From Tenacibaculum sp. MAR_2009_124 (GTDB taxonomy: Bacteria > Bacteroidota > Bacteroidia > Flavobacteriales > Flavobacteriaceae), in assembly GCF_900105455.1 (NCBI RefSeq), contig NZ_FNSF01000002.1, forward strand, positions 241,501-305,500: a stretch of 64,000 nucleotides of DNA, in the 5' to 3' direction. Shown one piece after another: positions 61,748 through 64,000 of the stretch (position 1 is its first letter; each line of letters opens with the position of its first letter). The notes beneath the pieces are model-generated. The model was not told where the DNA came from. It searched no databases and worked only from the letters and a program-made list of their open reading frames with translations. The translations under genes were made by a program, and so were the position numbers.

Positions 61748-64000
61748 TGAAAACTAAAATTAAAAATTTTAAGGGGTATGGTAAAAAGAATTACTTTTTT
61801 TGTTTTTGTAATTGCTTTTAATTTTCAAAACATTCATGGTCAATTTGTTGTTGGCGCATCGGAGGTAGATAATGCAGCACAGTTAGACGTTGTGTCTTCA
61901 AATAAAGGAGTGTTGCTTCCAAGAGTTCAATTAACTGGAACGAATGATGTAACAACAATCAGTAATCTATCTGTAGGATCAAAGGAAAGTTTATTGGTGT
62001 ATAATACGACTACAGCGACTGATGTTGTTCCAGGGTATTATTATTGGGATAAAAACCGATGGGTTGCTTTAAGTGGAACAGACAATCAACAATTATCTTT
62101 TTCAGGAGGAACTTTAGGTATTTCAAATGGAAATACGGTGAATCTTTCAGGAATCAATACCGATAATCAGAATTTAACATTATCTGGAAACAGTTTAAGT
62201 ATTGAAGGAGGGAACAGTGTTTCCCTGTCTACTTTAGATACTGATGATCAAACATTGACTATTTCTGGAAACAGTTTAAGTATTTCAGAAGGGAACAGTG
62301 TAAACTTATCAGGAATCAATACAGATGATCAGAATTTAACATTGTCAGGAAACAGTTTAAGTATTGAAGGAGGAAATAGTGTTTCTCTTTCTGCATTGGA
62401 TACTGATGATCAAACACTTTCGATTTCAGGTACAAACCTTGCCATTCAAGATGGGAATACAGTTAGCTTAAGTGGTTTGTTAGATGATCTAGGAAATCAT
62501 ACAGCTACCCAAACACTTGATATGAGTGGTCAGAGTATTACGGATGGTAATGCAATTACTGCTGGTGGGACGAATGAAGGTAGGTCATCTATTAGACAAG
62601 GCGGAGCAAATAACACAGGATATCTTGAAGTTAGAAAAGCTGATAATACGAGATTAGGGTATATTGGATACAACAATATCAATTTACAATACAACTCAGA
62701 GAACGGAGCAGATCACTATTTCAGTGGAGGAAATATTCAGATTAGAAATACAAAAGGTTCCAATATTATAAATGTTCTTTCTGGAGGAGATGGAAATGGT
62801 TGGGGAAATAGAGGAAACGATTATGGAATTAATTTCCAAACGGCTTCTTCAGTTCAATCTGGAAACCTTGCTCGTATTAGTGCTGGAGATGTTTCGACGG
62901 GGTCAAACTCAGGGAACAGGTATTTAGGGTTTCAAGTAGGTAGGAAGACAGAAAACGCTGATACAAAATTATTGTATTTATTGGGTCAGACCAATGGAAC
63001 TCAAAGAGTAGGAATACTTAATGAGAGTCCTACAGCAACTTTAGATGTAAATGGAAATGCAAGAATAAGAGCAATTGCTACGGGAACTGATAATGATCAA
63101 GTGCTAACTGTAGATGCTAACGGAAATATAAGAAAAATCACAGCTGAGGAGGTAGGTGCAAAGGGAGATACAGATGATCAAACCTTAAGCTTTTCAGGGA
63201 CTAATCTAGCTATATCAGAGGGTAATAATGTGAATTTGTCAGGATTAAAAGATGATTTAGGAAACCATAATGCAACAACAAGATTATGGATGAATGGGCA
63301 AGAAATTCAGGGAGCAGGCAGTAATACCTTAATAAATGGAGTGGAAGTTGGTCAAGTAGGTCATGGAGGAACGTGGCTAGGTTTAGCAAATAAAAATCAG
63401 GCTACAACTACTGGATATGCATTAATTCAAAATAATTCAGGGCAAACGTTATTGAATGCACAAACAGGCGAAAAAATAGGATTTAGAGTAGCCAATGCTG
63501 AAAAAATGACCATGACCTCGGCAGGTAGTTTCGGTATTGGAGTAACTTCTCCTTCCGCTAAATTGGATGTCAATGGTAACGCAAGAATTCGGTCAATTGC
63601 TGGAGGAACCACGTCAGATCAGGTTTTAACCGTTGATGGAAATGGAAATGTTAGAAAGTTAGCGATGTCTGCTGTTGGAGGTCAGGGAGGTAGTGATAAT
63701 CAAACCTTATCTTTTTCAGGAACAACCTTGTCAATTAATAGAGGGAACTCTGTAAATCTTAATTCTTTAAAAGATAATTTAGGAAATCATACGGCAACTA
63801 CAACGTTACAAATGGCTAAGAAAAAAATAGCAAATGTTGGATATATTGAGTTTGCTGCTGGGAGTGGAGCAAGAGAAGGTTATATTGGGAATGATAATAA
63901 CAATATGCAATATGTTTCAGAACAAGGAAATCACTTATTCAAAGGTGGTAGAGTAAATATAGCCAGCTTACCAAATGTTTCAAGTTCTACTTTAGCTGTA
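61748..64000 (+). CDS. Large tail-fibre-like exported surface protein (partial)
   Basis: An open frame of 751 codons runs off the window. I start it at the GTG at 61748, giving the signal peptide KTKIKNFKGYGKKNYFFVFV then ...HGQ; the nearby ATG at 61779 is in another frame and closes after ten codons. The N-terminal module NAAQLDVVSSNKGVLLPRVQ...YYYWDKNRWVAL is followed by five 27-residue repeats (TDDQTLTISGNSLSISEGNS type), then pieces such as LDDLGNHTATQTLDMSG, NESPTATLDVNGNARIRAI and KLDVNGNARIRSI, all typical of flavobacterial surface proteins related to phage tail fibres, which often end in an S74 chaperone. The C-terminus is outside. Function is likely adhesion or surface display. Confidence 0.85.
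62078..62482 (+). repeat. Five tandem 81-bp coding repeats
   Basis: Repeats begin at 62078, 62159, 62240, 62321 and 62402. Each encodes 27 residues with the pattern T-D-[ND]-Q-x-L-[ST]-x-S-G-...-G-N-[ST]-V-x-L-S. Copies 2 and 4, and 3 and 5, are most alike, so the unit may have spread as a pair of 162 bases. Two further copies, not tandem, lie near 63170 and 63693. Confidence 0.9.

Noticed and set aside
61779..61811. ATG with a GGGG just upstream as start of the large surface protein
   Set aside because: That frame closes after ten codons. The frame encoding the signal peptide and repeats passes through GTG at 61748.
62078..62482. Regular 81-base repeats that resemble an array
   Set aside because: The repeats are in frame, have no spacers and encode a periodic protein, so this is not a CRISPR array.

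Overview
The window is a stretch of an AT-rich chromosome from a member of the Flavobacteriia (Bacteroidota), probably marine. The signs are: many lipoproteins and exported proteins with very short signal peptides ending in SQ, GQ or SC; a type IX secretion-like C-terminus on a GH16 glycosidase; Prx-Trx-DUF6952 and fused E1 alpha-beta dehydrogenase arrangements typical of the group; -7 boxes of the form TAnnTTTG; and almost no Shine-Dalgarno sequences. No species can be named from the sequence alone. No CRISPR array, rRNA operon, insertion sequence or prophage is visible.

Layout. 1-2 kb: the 3' end of rho, then a minus-strand operon (DUF4230, small membrane protein, MmcQ/YjbR, 5-formyl-THF cyclo-ligase). 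2-10.3 kb: two paralogous giant TPR sensor kinases, each with kinase, receiver and a second kinase module. 10.4-12.2 kb: a frameshifted adenylate cyclase remnant, tRNA-Pro(UGG) and trxB. 12.2-15.3 kb: a PLP decarboxylase with a divergent Lrp-type regulator, a flavin split-barrel protein and a rhomboid protease. 15.4-21.7 kb: a fatty-acid beta-oxidation operon (marR, hydroxyacyl-CoA dehydrogenase/crotonase, thiolase, acyl-CoA dehydrogenase) with a clear MarR-type operator pair. 21.7-29.7 kb: secreted GH16 glycosidase, NatAB-like ABC exporter, MscS channel, a PSD-family decarboxylase and an NtrC-like regulator without an HTH. 29.8-33.7 kb: oxidative defence (katG diverging from Prx-Trx-DUF6952). 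33.7-42.1 kb: a vanadium haloperoxidase-like lipoprotein with a VCBS/ASPIC lipoprotein, a recently duplicated pair of secreted LamG-like proteins and a small exported protein. 42.2-53.7 kb: cupin, sodium symporter, nitroreductase, DUF2851, SH3 lipoprotein, fused 2-oxoacid dehydrogenase E1, an M1-peptidase-like protein lacking the HExxH helix, and a LOG protein. 53.7-61.5 kb: the CHAT/sigma locus. 61.7 kb to the end: a repetitive tail-fibre-like exported protein that runs off the window.

The strongest candidate for an undescribed system is the divergent locus at 54.1-61.5 kb. On one side is an ECF-like sigma factor overlapping a single-pass membrane protein with an anti-sigma-like cytoplasmic part and an outer TPR part. 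On the other side a small lipoprotein overlaps an exported TPR-CHAT caspase-like peptidase (His753/Cys789) with a C-terminal membrane anchor, followed by a second TPR-CHAT gene broken by two single-base frameshifts. The two units share 100 bp with two inverted repeats and back-to-back -7 boxes. The layout suggests sigma activation controlled by envelope proteolysis, but this is inference.

Regulation elsewhere: the MarR dyads sit over the promoter of the fad operon, katG and prx diverge from a shared 325 bp region, and many convergent pairs share bidirectional hairpin terminators.
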